Origin: Lutimaribacter degradans
GTDB taxonomy: Bacteria; Pseudomonadota; Alphaproteobacteria; Rhodobacterales; Rhodobacteraceae
Length of the DNA stretch: 64,000 bases
Direction of reading: 5' to 3'
NCBI RefSeq assembly: GCF_023703375.1
Contig: NZ_JAMQGO010000005.1
Span: 158,878 to 222,877, forward strand
Made by a program: the position numbers and the translations under genes. This document shows positions 36,852 to 45,896 of the stretch, piece after piece. Every line of letters begins with the position of its first letter. Positions within the stretch are counted from its first letter, which is position 1. The notes under the pieces were generated by a model. The model worked only from the letters and a program-made list of their open reading frames with translations. It was not told the origin of the DNA and searched no databases.

Positions 36852-37973
36852 ATGGCGATTTTCCTATACGGCACCTTGCGGCATCTACCGCTTCTGGCGA
36901 TCGTTCTGGGGCGCGATCCGGGCCCTAATCTGCGCGAAGCCACGTTGCATGACCACGCGGTGCATTGGGCCGCTGGGCAGAGTTTTCCGATGATCCAGCC
37001 CGAAAACGGCGCGCAGGCCCAGGGCCTGTTGCTGGATGGCCTGACTACCGACGACCAGGCGCGGCTGGATTTCTACGAAGGTGGTTTCGGGTATCAGTTG
37101 CGCCCGGTCACGGTTCAGACCGGGCAGGGCGCGGCCGAGGCCTTGGTATATTTTCCCGATCCGGGCCTAAGGGTTCCGGCTGCGCCCTGGGACTTGCAGG
37201 ATTGGGTCGCGCGTGACGGCGCGATCGCGCTTGGCGCGGCAACCGAGGTGATGGAGCGCATGGGCCATAACAGCGCGCAAGAGGTGGCGCGCATCTTTCC
37301 GGCGATCCGGGCGCGGGCCTGGGCGCGGATCATGGGCGCGCGCGGTGCGCCCACCACCGTGCGCCGTGATGCTCGGCGCGAGGATATCGAGATATCGCCC
37401 CGGCCGACGGGCTTTGACGGGTTTTTCCGCGTCAAGCATTTCGACCTCCGCCATCGCACCTTCAGCGGCGGGCAAAGCAACTGGTTTCAGCGCGAAACCT
37501 TTGTTGCCTTCGACGCGGCGCTGGTACTGCCCTATGACCCGGAAACCGACCAGGTGCTGTTGATCGAGCAATTGCGCTATGGCCCGATATGGCGCGACGA
37601 TCCGGTGCCCTGGACGCTGGAACCCATTGCCGGGCTGGTCGATGCCGGTGAACCGCCCGCCGACACCGCCCGCCGCGAGGCGGTAGAAGAGGCGGGGTTG
37701 CAGCTGGGCGATCTGCAACGGATGTTCGCGGGCTACCCGTCGCCGGGCTATTCCAGCGAACATTTCCACTGTTTCCTTGGCATTTGCGACCTTGGCAAGC
37801 CGCTTGCCGAAAACAGCGGCCTGGACGACGAGAACGAGGATATCCGCAGCCATATCCTGCCGTTCGAACGCGCGCTGGCACTGATCGACAGCGGCGAGAT
37901 CACGGCGATGCCGTTGACCGCGATGCTGCTATGGCTTGCACGCCATCGTGATCACTTGCGCGCCTCGGCTTGA
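36852..37973 (+). CDS. trgB: TrgB: gamma-glutamylcyclotransferase-like / NUDIX hydrolase fusion
   Basis: 373 residues in two domains. Residues 1-~115 are a GGCT/AIG2-like domain (MAIFLYGTLRHLPLL, LDFYEGGFGYQL). Residues ~180-373 are an ADP-ribose-pyrophosphatase-type NUDIX domain with a complete Nudix box GLVDAGE-PPADTAR-REAVEEAGL. A role in clearing toxic nucleotide-sugar or glutathione-derived products under oxidant stress is plausible but unproven. It lies between trgA and cysK, as in Rhodobacter. Confidence 0.88.
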   Translation: MAIFLYGTLRHLPLLAIVLGRDPGPNLREATLHDHAVHWAAGQSFPMIQPENGAQAQGLLLDGLTTDDQARLDFYEGGFGYQLRPVTVQTGQGAAEALVYFPDPGLRVPAAPWDLQDWVARDGAIALGAATEVMERMGHNSAQEVARIFPAIRARAWARIMGARGAPTTVRRDARREDIEISPRPTGFDGFFRVKHFDLRHRTFSGGQSNWFQRETFVAFDAALVLPYDPETDQVLLIEQLRYGPIWRDDPVPWTLEPIAGLVDAGEPPADTARREAVEEAGLQLGDLQRMFAGYPSPGYSSEHFHCFLGICDLGKPLAENSGLDDENEDIRSHILPFERALALIDSGEITAMPLTAMLLWLARHRDHLRASA

Positions 37974-38027
37974 GTTCGACCCCGGCGGGCCCTAAACCTG
38001 ATGCAAGCGACAAGAGGGGGATGCATC

Positions 38028-39056
38028 ATGCGAATTGCAGGCGATTTGGCCCAGGCGGTGGGAAACACGCCGTTGATCCGGCTGCGCGCCGCCAGCACGG
38101 CGACCGGCTGCGAGATCCTGGGCAAGGCCGAGTTTCTCAACCCCGGCCAATCGGTCAAGGACCGTGCGGCGCTGTTCATCATCCGTGACGCTGTTCAAAA
38201 GGGGCTGCTCAAGCCCGGCGGCACTATCGTCGAGGGCACGGCCGGCAATACCGGCATCGGCCTGGCGCTGGTGGGCGCGTCGATGGGTTTTCGCACGGTG
38301 ATCGTGATCCCTGAAACCCAAAGCCAGGAAAAGAAGGACATGCTGCGCCTGGCCGGTGCCGAACTGGTCGAGGTGCCTGCCGTTCCCTATGCCAACCCCG
38401 ACAATTACGTGAAATATTCTGGACGCCTGGCCGAGCGCCTTGCCCAGACCGAGGAAAAGGGCGCGATCTGGGCCAACCAGTTTGACAACGTGGCCAATCG
38501 GCAGGCCCATATCGAGGGCACAGGCCCCGAGATATGGGAGCAGACGGGTGGCCGCGTCGATGGTTTCGTTTGCGCCGTGGGCTCGGGCGGGACGCTGGCA
38601 GGCGTTGGCATGGCGCTGCAGCCAAAGGGCGTGAAGATCGGCCTGGCCGACCCCGAGGGCGCGGGTTTGCTGAAGCTTTACACGGGCGAAGAAAACCCCG
38701 GAAACTCGATCACCGAGGGGATCGGGCAGGGGCGCATCACCGCCAATCTCGAAGGTTTTACCCCCGATCACGCTTGGCGCATCCCCGATGCCGAGGCCCT
38801 GCCCATCGTCTTTGACCTGCTGTCGGACGAGGGGTTGTGCCTTGGCGGCTCGTCAGGGGTGAACGTTGCCGGCGCGATGCGCCTGGCGCGCGAGCTGGGG
38901 CCGGGCCACACCATTGTCACCATCCTGTGCGACTATGGCACACGCTATCAGTCCAAGCTGTTCAACCCGGAATTCCTGGCCGAAAAGGGGCTGCCTCAGC
39001 CGGAATGGATGGCAGCCCCCGCGCGCGATCTGCCGACGGTGTTCGACGATGCGTAG
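38028..39056 (+). CDS. cysK: Cysteine synthase A
   Basis: PLP enzyme making cysteine from O-acetylserine and sulfide. The protein has 342 residues. The Schiff-base Lys is in LNPGQSVKDRAA, the phosphate or substrate loop is EGTAGNTGIGLA, and the C-terminal LGGSSGVNVAGA binds PLP phosphate. ATG 38028 follows AGAGGGGG; an ATG 9 codons earlier lacks a ribosome site. It is part of the trg locus, where thiol supply fits oxidant and tellurite defence. It overlaps the next gene by 8 bp. Confidence 0.93.
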   Translation: MRIAGDLAQAVGNTPLIRLRAASTATGCEILGKAEFLNPGQSVKDRAALFIIRDAVQKGLLKPGGTIVEGTAGNTGIGLALVGASMGFRTVIVIPETQSQEKKDMLRLAGAELVEVPAVPYANPDNYVKYSGRLAERLAQTEEKGAIWANQFDNVANRQAHIEGTGPEIWEQTGGRVDGFVCAVGSGGTLAGVGMALQPKGVKIGLADPEGAGLLKLYTGEENPGNSITEGIGQGRITANLEGFTPDHAWRIPDAEALPIVFDLLSDEGLCLGGSSGVNVAGAMRLARELGPGHTIVTILCDYGTRYQSKLFNPEFLAEKGLPQPEWMAAPARDLPTVFDDA

Positions 39057-41580
39057 TCGTGTTCTGGGGCTGCTGGCCGTTCTGGCGCTGTGCCTGCTGT
39101 CCTGGGTGGATATGTCCGTGGCGCAGACGGCCACGCCCGAGGGTGGCGAAGAGGCGCCGGCCACCACGCCTGCGGCCACAGGCGCTGCGGCGCCCTATGA
39201 TGACCCCGCTTGGGAAAGCCTGGCCATGCGCACCGAGAACGCGCTTGAGGCGGGGCGGGCCTCGAATTTCGCGCTGTCGACGCTGCGCGAGGATTTGGTG
39301 GAATGGCGCGCGCTGTTTCTGAACATGCAATCCGCCAATGCCGGGCGTATTCGCACGCTTCAAAGCCAGCTCCAGGCTTTGGGCGAAGCGCCTGCCGAGG
39401 GCGAGACTGAACCCGAGCGTATTGCCAGCCAGCGCGAAACGCTTGAAACAAGGTTGGCGAATTTGCGCGTGCCCGTGCAACTGGCGACCGAGGCGCATAC
39501 AAGGGCCGATCGGCTGATTGCCGAGATCGACACGCTGGTGCGGCAACGCTGGGTCGATGACCTGAGCACGCGCGTTACCTCGCCCCTGAACCCCGAGGTG
39601 TGGTTCGAGGCATGGCACGGGCTGCGCGACGGGCTGCGCGCCGTCATGAACGAAGTGCGCGCCCAATACGCCAACCCCATCCGGCGCGACCAGATGTGGA
39701 GCAACCTGCCGGGGTCGATCCTGCTTGGGGTGATCGGGCTGGTTTTGTTGCTGCGGGGACGAAAATGGACCGACTGGCTGGCCCGGCGTGCCAGTGCAAG
39801 AACCGCGCGCGGGCGCGGGGTGGTGGAATTCATCCTGTCGTTGGGCAAGCTTGTGCTGCCCTTCGCGGGCGCGTTGCTTTTGTCGATGGCCTTGCAGATC
39901 ACGGGTCTGTTCGGCATGCGCGGCGAAGCCATCGTGGAAAACCTGCCGGCCATCGTGGGCCATATCATCGTGGCGCGCTGGCTGATGTCGATGCTGTTTA
40001 CCACGCGCGACGCAGGGCGCGGCAACCCGCTGGAAATGGCCGAGGAAACATTGGCGCGCGTGCGCCGGTTGTTCCTGACGCTGGCCTGGGTGTTGTCGGC
40101 GGGGGTGCTGATCAAGCTGCTGGCCGATACGACCGACATCACCGATACCGGCCGCGCGGCGCTGTTTTTCCCTTTGGGGGCATTGGCAGCGGTGTTGTTG
40201 TGGCGCATCGGCAAGTCATTGCGCCAGTTCGACACGCCCGAAGATGAGGATGGCGGACACGCCAAGCCCTATCGTTTCTTCCTGGTGGCCCTGGTGGGGC
40301 GGGGCCTTTCGCTGGTGGGAATCGCGGCGATCTTGCTGGGAATACTGGGCTATGCCCAGGCGTTCGACCTGTTGATAAACGCCAGCACTGGCACGCTCTT
40401 CCTTCTGGGGGCGCTGGCGTTGTTCCAGGGGCTTGTCTTTGACATCTATTCGCTGATCACGCGCACCGAAGAGGGCGCGCGCGAGGCGCTGGTGCCGATC
40501 CTGATCGGCTTTATGCTGAGCTTTGCGGCGCTGCCGGTGCTTGCACTGATCTGGGGCGCGCGGCTGAGCGACATGAGCGAGCTTTGGACGCGGTTCCGCG
40601 AAGGGTTCAATATCGGGGCGACACAGATTTCGCCCACCGATTTCCTGACCTTCGTGCTGATCTTTGCGCTCGGGTATACTGCCACGCGGCTGTTGCAGGG
40701 CGCGTTGCGCACGACGGTGCTGCCCAAGACGCGGCTTGATACCGGCGGACAGACGGCGGTGGTATCGGGGCTGGGATACGTGGGTATCTTCCTGGCCGCG
40801 GTCATTGCCATCACGACCGCCGGGATCGACCTATCGGGCCTTGCCATCGTTGCCGGTGCCCTGTCGGTCGGCATCGGTTTCGGCCTGCAAACCATCGTGT
40901 CGAACTTTGTCTCGGGGATCATCCTGCTGATCGAGCGCCCGATAAGCCAGGGCGACTGGATCGAGGTAGGCGGGCAAATGGGCTATGTGCGCAACATCTC
41001 GGTCAGGGCCACCCGGATCGAGACTTTCGACCGTACCGACGTGATCATTCCCAATGCCGACCTGGTCAGCGGCACGGTTACCAACTACACCCGCGGCAAC
41101 ACGGTGGGCCGGGTGATCGTGCCGGTCGGCGTGGCCTATGGCACCGATACCAAGCGGGTGGAACGGATCTTGCAAGAGGTGGCCGAGGCCAACCCGATGG
41201 TTCTGTTGCAGCCGCCGCCGGGCGTGCTCTTCATGGGGTTCGGCGCCGACAGCCTCGATTTCGAGATACGCGCCATCCTGCGCGACGTGAACTGGGTGCT
41301 TTCGGTCAAATCGGAAATGAACCACGAAATCGCCCGCCGCTTTGCCGAGGAGGGAATCGAGATTCCCTTTGCGCAGCGCGATGTCTGGCTGCGCAACCCC
41401 GAGGTTCTGCGCCAAGGGGCGGACGACGAGCCCGAAACGGATGGCGACAGCGACACCGCGCCACCACCCCCCGAGCAGGTCGCGCCCGCCGCGCGCACCC
41501 TGCCGCGTACCGCACACCTTGACGAAAGCGATATGGACAACAGCCCTGATGGCGATGCTGACGGAGGCGATGGACGATGA
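39049..41580 (+). CDS. Large mechanosensitive ion channel, MscS family (MscK/DUF3772-like)
   Basis: 843 residues, much larger than MscS (~290). It has a signal peptide (VLGLLAVLALCLLSWVDMSVAQ), a periplasmic coiled-coil region to ~220, and then about 10-11 membrane helices. The conserved MscS pore and cytoplasmic beta domain follow near 600-700 (ALSVGIGFGLQTIVSNFVSGIILLIERPISQGDWIEVGG, IIPNADLVSGTVTNY). The tail is acidic and proline-rich. It likely relieves turgor on hypo-osmotic shock. It overlaps cysK and alaX. Confidence 0.9.
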   Translation: MRSRVLGLLAVLALCLLSWVDMSVAQTATPEGGEEAPATTPAATGAAAPYDDPAWESLAMRTENALEAGRASNFALSTLREDLVEWRALFLNMQSANAGRIRTLQSQLQALGEAPAEGETEPERIASQRETLETRLANLRVPVQLATEAHTRADRLIAEIDTLVRQRWVDDLSTRVTSPLNPEVWFEAWHGLRDGLRAVMNEVRAQYANPIRRDQMWSNLPGSILLGVIGLVLLLRGRKWTDWLARRASARTARGRGVVEFILSLGKLVLPFAGALLLSMALQITGLFGMRGEAIVENLPAIVGHIIVARWLMSMLFTTRDAGRGNPLEMAEETLARVRRLFLTLAWVLSAGVLIKLLADTTDITDTGRAALFFPLGALAAVLLWRIGKSLRQFDTPEDEDGGHAKPYRFFLVALVGRGLSLVGIAAILLGILGYAQAFDLLINASTGTLFLLGALALFQGLVFDIYSLITRTEEGAREALVPILIGFMLSFAALPVLALIWGARLSDMSELWTRFREGFNIGATQISPTDFLTFVLIFALGYTATRLLQGALRTTVLPKTRLDTGGQTAVVSGLGYVGIFLAAVIAITTAGIDLSGLAIVAGALSVGIGFGLQTIVSNFVSGIILLIERPISQGDWIEVGGQMGYVRNISVRATRIETFDRTDVIIPNADLVSGTVTNYTRGNTVGRVIVPVGVAYGTDTKRVERILQEVAEANPMVLLQPPPGVLFMGFGADSLDFEIRAILRDVNWVLSVKSEMNHEIARRFAEEGIEIPFAQRDVWLRNPEVLRQGADDEPETDGDSDTAPPPPEQVAPAARTLPRTAHLDESDMDNSPDGDADGGDGR

Positions 41581-42296
41581 CCGAGACCGATTTCCGCACC
41601 GATTCCTACCTGCGCCAGTCGGCGGCGCGAGTCACGGCCCATACACCCGAGGGGGGCGTGGTGCTGGATCGCACGATCTTTTACCCGACCGGTGGCGGCC
41701 AGCCGGGCGACAGCGGCCGTCTGGAATGGCCGGGCGGCGCGCTGGACATTGCCACCACCGTCAAGGCCGAAGACGATGCCGTTGCGCTGGTGCCCGCCGA
41801 GCCGCAGCCTTTGCCCCCCATGGGCACCGAGGTGACGCAGACCCTGGATTGGGATCGCCGCCACCGCCACATGCGCATCCACACCGCGCTCCACCTGCTG
41901 TCGGTCGTGATCCCGTTGCCGGTGTCGGGCGGTGCGATCAGCGCCGAGAAGGGGCGGCTTGATTTCAACATGCCCGAGGCCCCGCAAGACCGCGATGCGA
42001 TCGAGGCGGCGCTGAATGCGCTAGTGGCGCGCGATCTGCCCGTGACCGAGGATTGGATCACCGACGAGGAACTGCGCGCCAATCCCGGCCTGGTGAAAAC
42101 CATGTCGGTGATGCCGCCGACGGGGCAGGGGCGGGTGCGCCTGATCCGCATCGGCGAAGGCGATGACCAGGTCGACCTGCAACCATGCGGCGGCACCCAC
42201 GTGGCCCGCACCGGCGAAATCGGGGCGCTGCGCCTGGGCAAGATAGAAAAGAAAGGCCGCGAGAACCGCCGCGTCGCCATTCACCTGGAAGACTGA
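41577..42296 (+). CDS. Alanyl-tRNA editing protein (AlaX family)
   Basis: Free-standing relative of the AlaRS editing domain that hydrolyses mischarged Ser-tRNA-Ala. The protein has 239 residues. The N-terminal FYPTGGGQPGDSG segment and zinc ligands in HTALH (residues ~102-106) and CGGTH (~204-208) are all present. The long form with both N-terminal domain and C-terminal tail indicates AlaX-M type. It starts in the stop of the MscS gene (ATGA). Confidence 0.9.
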   Translation: MTETDFRTDSYLRQSAARVTAHTPEGGVVLDRTIFYPTGGGQPGDSGRLEWPGGALDIATTVKAEDDAVALVPAEPQPLPPMGTEVTQTLDWDRRHRHMRIHTALHLLSVVIPLPVSGGAISAEKGRLDFNMPEAPQDRDAIEAALNALVARDLPVTEDWITDEELRANPGLVKTMSVMPPTGQGRVRLIRIGEGDDQVDLQPCGGTHVARTGEIGALRLGKIEKKGRENRRVAIHLED

Positions 42297-42319
42297 TCCG
42301 GGGGTGCACTGGCTGACGC

Positions 42320-42343
42320 GGCGCGCGCCTGTCAGGCGCGCGT
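42320..42343. terminator. Hairpin between convergent alaX and AI-2E transporter genes
   Basis: A 9-bp stem (CGCGCGCCT / AGGCGCGCG) around GTC overlaps the stop codon of the minus-strand gene. No T run is present on either strand, so termination is only possible. Confidence 0.35.
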
Positions 42344-43543
42344 GTCGTCCTTGGCCTGGCCATCCTGCGCCTGCGGCGCATCCGACACGGGCTGCTCGCC
42401 GTCGGACAAAGAATTCTGCGCGGGCGGGGGAAGCTCATCCTCGGCCTCGGGCAGGCCCTCGCGCGACAGCAATATGGCGATGGGCCGCAGCGCGGGCACG
42501 TGGCTACAAACGATCATCATCGCCACCATGATCGGCACCGACAGGAACATGCCGGGAATGCCCCAGACTGCGGCCCAGAACGCCAGGCTGATGATGATCC
42601 CGAACGACGACAGCCGCAACGCGCGCCCCATCAACATCGGGTCGATCACGTTGCCGTTGATGAACTGTATGGCCCCGGCGATCAGGAACACCGCCAGCGT
42701 CAGCGACGGGTCGGTCAGTTGAACGTAGGCCACCAGCGCCAGCAGAACCGTTGCCACGATGGAACCGATATTGGGAATGAAGTTCAGGATGAAGGTGATC
42801 ACCGCCATTGCCAGCGCCAGGTCCAGGCCAAAGGCCTTGGCCACGACAAAGATCATCGCCCCTGTCACCGTGCTGACCAGCGTCTTTACCAACAGGTAGT
42901 AATTCACCCGGTGAATGATCGACCCCATGATGCGGCCCACGCGCTCGGCCTGTTCGGCATCGCCTATGAAATTCGTCAGTTTCGTGGAAAACCAGATGCG
43001 CTCGGCGAACAGGAAACCCACGAACAGGATGACCAGCACCGTGCCTTGCATCAGGTTGCCGGCCTGCCCCGCAAGCGACCGCAGGTAACCAGATACCTCG
43101 ACCGTGCGAAAGGAACTGAAAACGGCCATTTCCACGTCTTCGCCCAGCCAGGCGAACATCGCGGCCAGCGCCTCGGGCGCGCGCTCGGTATAGGTAAGCG
43201 TGGTGGATAGCACCGTGTTGACCTGCGTCAGGATGATCGAGGTCAGCGACAAGAGCGCGGTCGAGATCATCACCAGCGCCACGATCGAGGCCAGCCAGTT
43301 GGGAACGCGGAACGGGCCCACCCGCTGGCGCGCGATGAAATTGATCGCATCCGACGTCAACGCGAACAGAACGATGGCCGTCGCCAGCGAAATCAGCAGG
43401 AATCGCGCCTGCACCAGCAAAAACAGCACAACCGCGAAGGCGATGATGATCAGGGCGGCCGTTTGCAGCTTGTAAGGATCGGCATGAAAGGGCGCTGCGG
43501 GTCGGGACTCGTCGCGGTTCATGCGGTTGGCGGGACGGTTCAT
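42332..43543 (-). CDS. AI-2E family transporter (YdiK/PerM type)
   Basis: 403-residue membrane protein with about eight helices. The first is AALIIIAFAVVLFLLVQARFLL. The family core is ITFILNFIPNIGSIVATVLLAL and FINGNVIDPMLMGRALRLS. Members export autoinducer-2 or act in Na+/H+ or general efflux, and the substrate here is unknown. A hydrophilic acidic C-tail follows. The ATG at 43543 has AGGA upstream; a longer frame would run through tRNA-Ser. It is transcribed away from the tRNA and island. Confidence 0.88.
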   Translation of the reverse strand: MNRPANRMNRDESRPAAPFHADPYKLQTAALIIIAFAVVLFLLVQARFLLISLATAIVLFALTSDAINFIARQRVGPFRVPNWLASIVALVMISTALLSLTSIILTQVNTVLSTTLTYTERAPEALAAMFAWLGEDVEMAVFSSFRTVEVSGYLRSLAGQAGNLMQGTVLVILFVGFLFAERIWFSTKLTNFIGDAEQAERVGRIMGSIIHRVNYYLLVKTLVSTVTGAMIFVVAKAFGLDLALAMAVITFILNFIPNIGSIVATVLLALVAYVQLTDPSLTLAVFLIAGAIQFINGNVIDPMLMGRALRLSSFGIIISLAFWAAVWGIPGMFLSVPIMVAMMIVCSHVPALRPIAILLSREGLPEAEDELPPPAQNSLSDGEQPVSDAPQAQDGQAKDDTRA

Positions 43544-43671
43544 CGGTGTCCTGTTTTTTCTGCGGCTGCACGGCAGTATGGGCGATGGCGCGGCCATGCG
43601 CAACGCATGCACCCGGGTTTTGCAAATCCCCCTTGTGTTCGGGGTAGAGCTGTGGCTAGAACACGCCCCAC

Positions 43672-43761
43672 GGAGAGGTGGCCGAGCGGTCGAAGGCGCA
43701 CGCCTGGAACGCGTGTAGGCGGGAAACCGTCTCCAGGGTTCGAATCCCTGTCTCTCCGCCA
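43672..43761 (+). tRNA. tRNA-Ser (anticodon GGA)
   Basis: The acceptor stem is GGAGAGG paired with TCTCTCC plus discriminator G and encoded CCA. The D-loop region is GCCGAGCGGTCGAAGGC, and the anticodon loop CTGGAAC has GGA in the stem CACGC/GCGTG. A long variable arm typical of class II tRNA is present, and the T arm is AGGGTTCGAATCCCT. The 3' end is the attachment site of the island that follows; the integrase starts 135 bp downstream. Confidence 0.96.
43748..43761 (+). repeat. attL core (3' end of tRNA-Ser)
   Basis: The 14 bases CTGTCTCTCCGCCA include the tRNA 3' acceptor strand and CCA. An identical copy lies at 56254-56267 in the same orientation. Confidence 0.8.
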
Positions 43762-43840
43762 ATTTTCTTCCCGAGAAGAAGCAAGTTTACCAATGATTTC
43801 AGGCGCTTAACCGAAGTCATCGTAAACACGTGGTTGACAA

Positions 43841-43866
43841 TGGTCCACTTTTTTGTCCACATTTTT
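43841..43866 (+). repeat. Candidate integrase arm sites, left end
   Basis: Two direct copies of a GTCCAC-containing motif (TGGTCCACTTTT and TTGTCCACATTT) lie about 80 bp inside the left core and just before the integrase. The same motif occurs twice at 56161-56182 near the right core. A TTGACA hexamer at 43834-43839 overlaps this region and may be the -35 box of the integrase promoter. Confidence 0.5.
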
Positions 43867-43895
43867 GCTACATTGTCCGCCGCTGGGGTCTGCCC

Positions 43896-45167
43896 ATGTC
43901 TCTCAAGAAGATCGGAAACACCTTCCATCTGCGCCGCCGGGTGCCCAAGCGGTTCGCGCCCATAGAGCCGCGTGAGCTGATCTCCCAGAGCCTTCACACT
44001 GACTCGGCACAGCTCGCCAAGCTCAAGGCGGAAGCCGCATGGGCGGAGCTGATAGAAGGCTGGGAAGCGCGGCTGGCCGGGGACACGGACGACGCGGAGC
44101 GCCGCTTTAAGGCGGCCCGGGAGTTGGCAGAGCGCCGGGGCTTCCGCTTCCTGCCCGCCGCCAAGGTGGCGGAGCTGCCCAAGGTGGAGCTTCTGGAACG
44201 CATCGAAGCCGTGCCAGAGCACAAGGGTGAGCCGAACATGGTGGAGGCCGCTGCCCTCTTGGGTGGCGTCTCTGAGCCGCTCATCACGGTGACGCGGGCG
44301 CTGGAACTCTACTGGGGACTCGCCAAGGACAAGACCTTGGGCAAGAGTGAAGACCAGCTTCGCCGCTGGGAAAACCCGCGCAAGAAAGCGGTGAAGAACT
44401 TCGTGGACGTGGTAGGCGACAGGCCCCTGCCCGAGATAACCGGAGACGACATGCTGGCCTTCCGGGACTGGTGGATTGATCGAATTGTCGAAGAGGACAT
44501 GACACCCAACAGCGCGAACAAGGACCTGATCCACCTTGGCGACGTGCTCAAGACGGTGAACCGCATGAAGCGGCTGGGGCTGGTCTTGCCCCTCACCGAC
44601 CTGTCCTTGAAGGAAGGCGAGAAGAAGAAGCGCCCGCCCTTCTCGGAGGTGTGGATTCAGGAAAGGCTCTTGGCTCCGGGGGCTTTGGACGGCTTGAACG
44701 ATGAGGCCCGGGCCATCTTGCTGGTGATGGTGAACACCGGATGCAGACCCTCGGAAATTGCCGCCCTGACGCCGGAGACAATTCACCTCAAGTCTAACGT
44801 GCCGCATATCTCGATTGAGCCCGTGGGCCGCCAGCTCAAGAGCCGCCGGGCGCGTCGGAAGATCGCCCTCACCGGGGTCAGCTTGGAGGCGATGCGCGGC
44901 TTTCCAGATGGCTTCCCGCGCTACCGTGACAGCTCTGCCAGCCTGTCCGGTGTCGTGAACAAGTTTCTTCGGAAAAACGGGTTGCTCCAAACTGACAGAC
45001 ATTCGCTCTACTCGTTGCGACACGCTTTTGAAGACCGCTTGCTTGCGGCCAAGGTTGATGAGCGGGTGCGGCGGGATTTGATGGGCCATCGCCTCACCCG
45101 GGAAGAGTATGGCGACGGGGCCACGCTGGATTTTCAGCGCGACGTTCTTGCGCCTCTGGCGTTCTGA
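43896..45167 (+). CDS. int: Tyrosine-type site-specific integrase
   Basis: Catalyses integration and excision at tRNA-Ser. The protein has 423 residues. The N-terminus (FHLRRRVPKRF) is the DUF6538-type beginning of many alphaproteobacterial island integrases. The core-binding domain (~130-235) is followed by the catalytic domain with Arg284 (NTGCRPSE), a Lys-rich strand (GRQLKSRRARRK), Arg375 (YSLRHAFED), His398 (MGHR) and the likely nucleophile Tyr405 (REEY). The usual H-x-x-R histidine is replaced by Tyr372. The ATG at 43896 is preferred over one at 43830. It converges on the structural genes and overlaps the last one by 34 bp. Confidence 0.92.
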   Translation: MSLKKIGNTFHLRRRVPKRFAPIEPRELISQSLHTDSAQLAKLKAEAAWAELIEGWEARLAGDTDDAERRFKAARELAERRGFRFLPAAKVAELPKVELLERIEAVPEHKGEPNMVEAAALLGGVSEPLITVTRALELYWGLAKDKTLGKSEDQLRRWENPRKKAVKNFVDVVGDRPLPEITGDDMLAFRDWWIDRIVEEDMTPNSANKDLIHLGDVLKTVNRMKRLGLVLPLTDLSLKEGEKKKRPPFSEVWIQERLLAPGALDGLNDEARAILLVMVNTGCRPSEIAALTPETIHLKSNVPHISIEPVGRQLKSRRARRKIALTGVSLEAMRGFPDGFPRYRDSSASLSGVVNKFLRKNGLLQTDRHSLYSLRHAFEDRLLAAKVDERVRRDLMGHRLTREEYGDGATLDFQRDVLAPLAF

Positions 45168-45343
45168 GCAACGGCCCGGGCGCGGGCAACAATGTCGTCC
45201 ATCGCCTCAGCCTCGGCAATTTCTGCCTCAATGCGCTGGAATATCGGCGCATAGGCCGGGTCGGCCACCACCATCCGCGCAACCTTGTCCCGCGCCCTGT
45301 GGAGGCGCAGCAGGTCGGAGGTAATGGTGGCCGGGGCGTTCAT
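45134..45343 (-). CDS. Hypothetical protein, last gene of island structural operon
   Basis: 69 residues, mostly helical (LLRLHRARDKVARMVV, IFQRIEAEIAEAEAMDDIVARARAVA), no signal peptide or membrane segment. It starts 4 bp after the stop of the DUF2190 gene, so it is cotranscribed. Its 3' end overlaps the convergent integrase. I do not recognise a family; a small head-assembly or connector protein would fit the location. Confidence 0.6.
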   Translation of the reverse strand: MNAPATITSDLLRLHRARDKVARMVVADPAYAPIFQRIEAEIAEAEAMDDIVARARAVAQNARGARTSR

Positions 45344-45347
45344 CGTC

Positions 45348-45677
45348 TCAGCCGTTGAGCCGCACGTTGACGGTGCCGCTGGGGTTGGCGGCGGCGGTCA
45401 CGGCCAGTCCGATTTCCGGGTTGGTGCCGGTGTCGTCGTCGGTCGTGACCAGCCCGGCGGAGTCGTCCCAGTAGACGACGGTCCCCACGGTGAAGGCGTC
45501 GGTATTGACCTTGGGCATGGTGAAGACGCCCACGGTCACAAGGTCGAGGTCTTCGCCAATGGCGGCGTCCCCGGCGGCGATGCCGAAAAGACTGCCAACA
45601 AGGACGCCTTCGCCGGAATTGGCGGCGGCGGTCGCGGTCACGGTGATATTCTCACCCTTCTGCACATAGTTCTTCAT
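45348..45677 (-). CDS. DUF2190 family capsid-associated (cement) protein
   Basis: 109 residues starting MKNYVQKGENITVTATAAAN, with SGEGVLVGSLFGIAAGDAAIGEDLDLVTVGVF and VVYWDDSAG, a pattern typical of DUF2190 phage proteins. These are small beta-rich proteins usually encoded next to the major capsid gene, where some act as capsid decoration. The ATG at 45677 follows AAAGGACTCTGAG. The neighbouring connector gene ends one base upstream. Confidence 0.82.
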   Translation of the reverse strand: MKNYVQKGENITVTATAAANSGEGVLVGSLFGIAAGDAAIGEDLDLVTVGVFTMPKVNTDAFTVGTVVYWDDSAGLVTTDDDTGTNPEIGLAVTAAANPSGTVNVRLNG

Positions 45678-45678
45678 C

Positions 45679-45894
45679 TCAGAGTCCTTTCGAGGTTCGG
45701 AAGAGGATTGTGGACGGCGGACGCGACTGAGCCGCCGCGATCTCGGCGTCCAGCGCCGCCAACGCCCGGGCCATCTCGGAGTCAGAGCGGTATTCCACCT
45801 CTTCCCCGTTCTGGTCCCGGAAGCGGCGGGCACCGGACATGCGGGCGGCGTGGAGGTCCGCCCGCATCTTGGAAAGCTCTGCCACGGTCGCCAT
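45679..45894 (-). CDS. gpW-like head-tail joining/connector protein
   Basis: 71 residues. An N-terminal helix (VAELSKMRADLHAARMSG) is followed by a short beta hairpin (FRDQNGEEVEYRSDS) and a second helix (EMARALAALDAEIAAA), the layout of lambda gpW-type head completion proteins. The ATG at 45894 lies three bases past the capsid stop (TGATCATG). It would seal the filled head and provide a docking surface for a tail, which this island does not encode. Confidence 0.65.
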   Translation of the reverse strand: MATVAELSKMRADLHAARMSGARRFRDQNGEEVEYRSDSEMARALAALDAEIAAAQSRPPSTILFRTSKGL

Positions 45895-45896
45895 GA

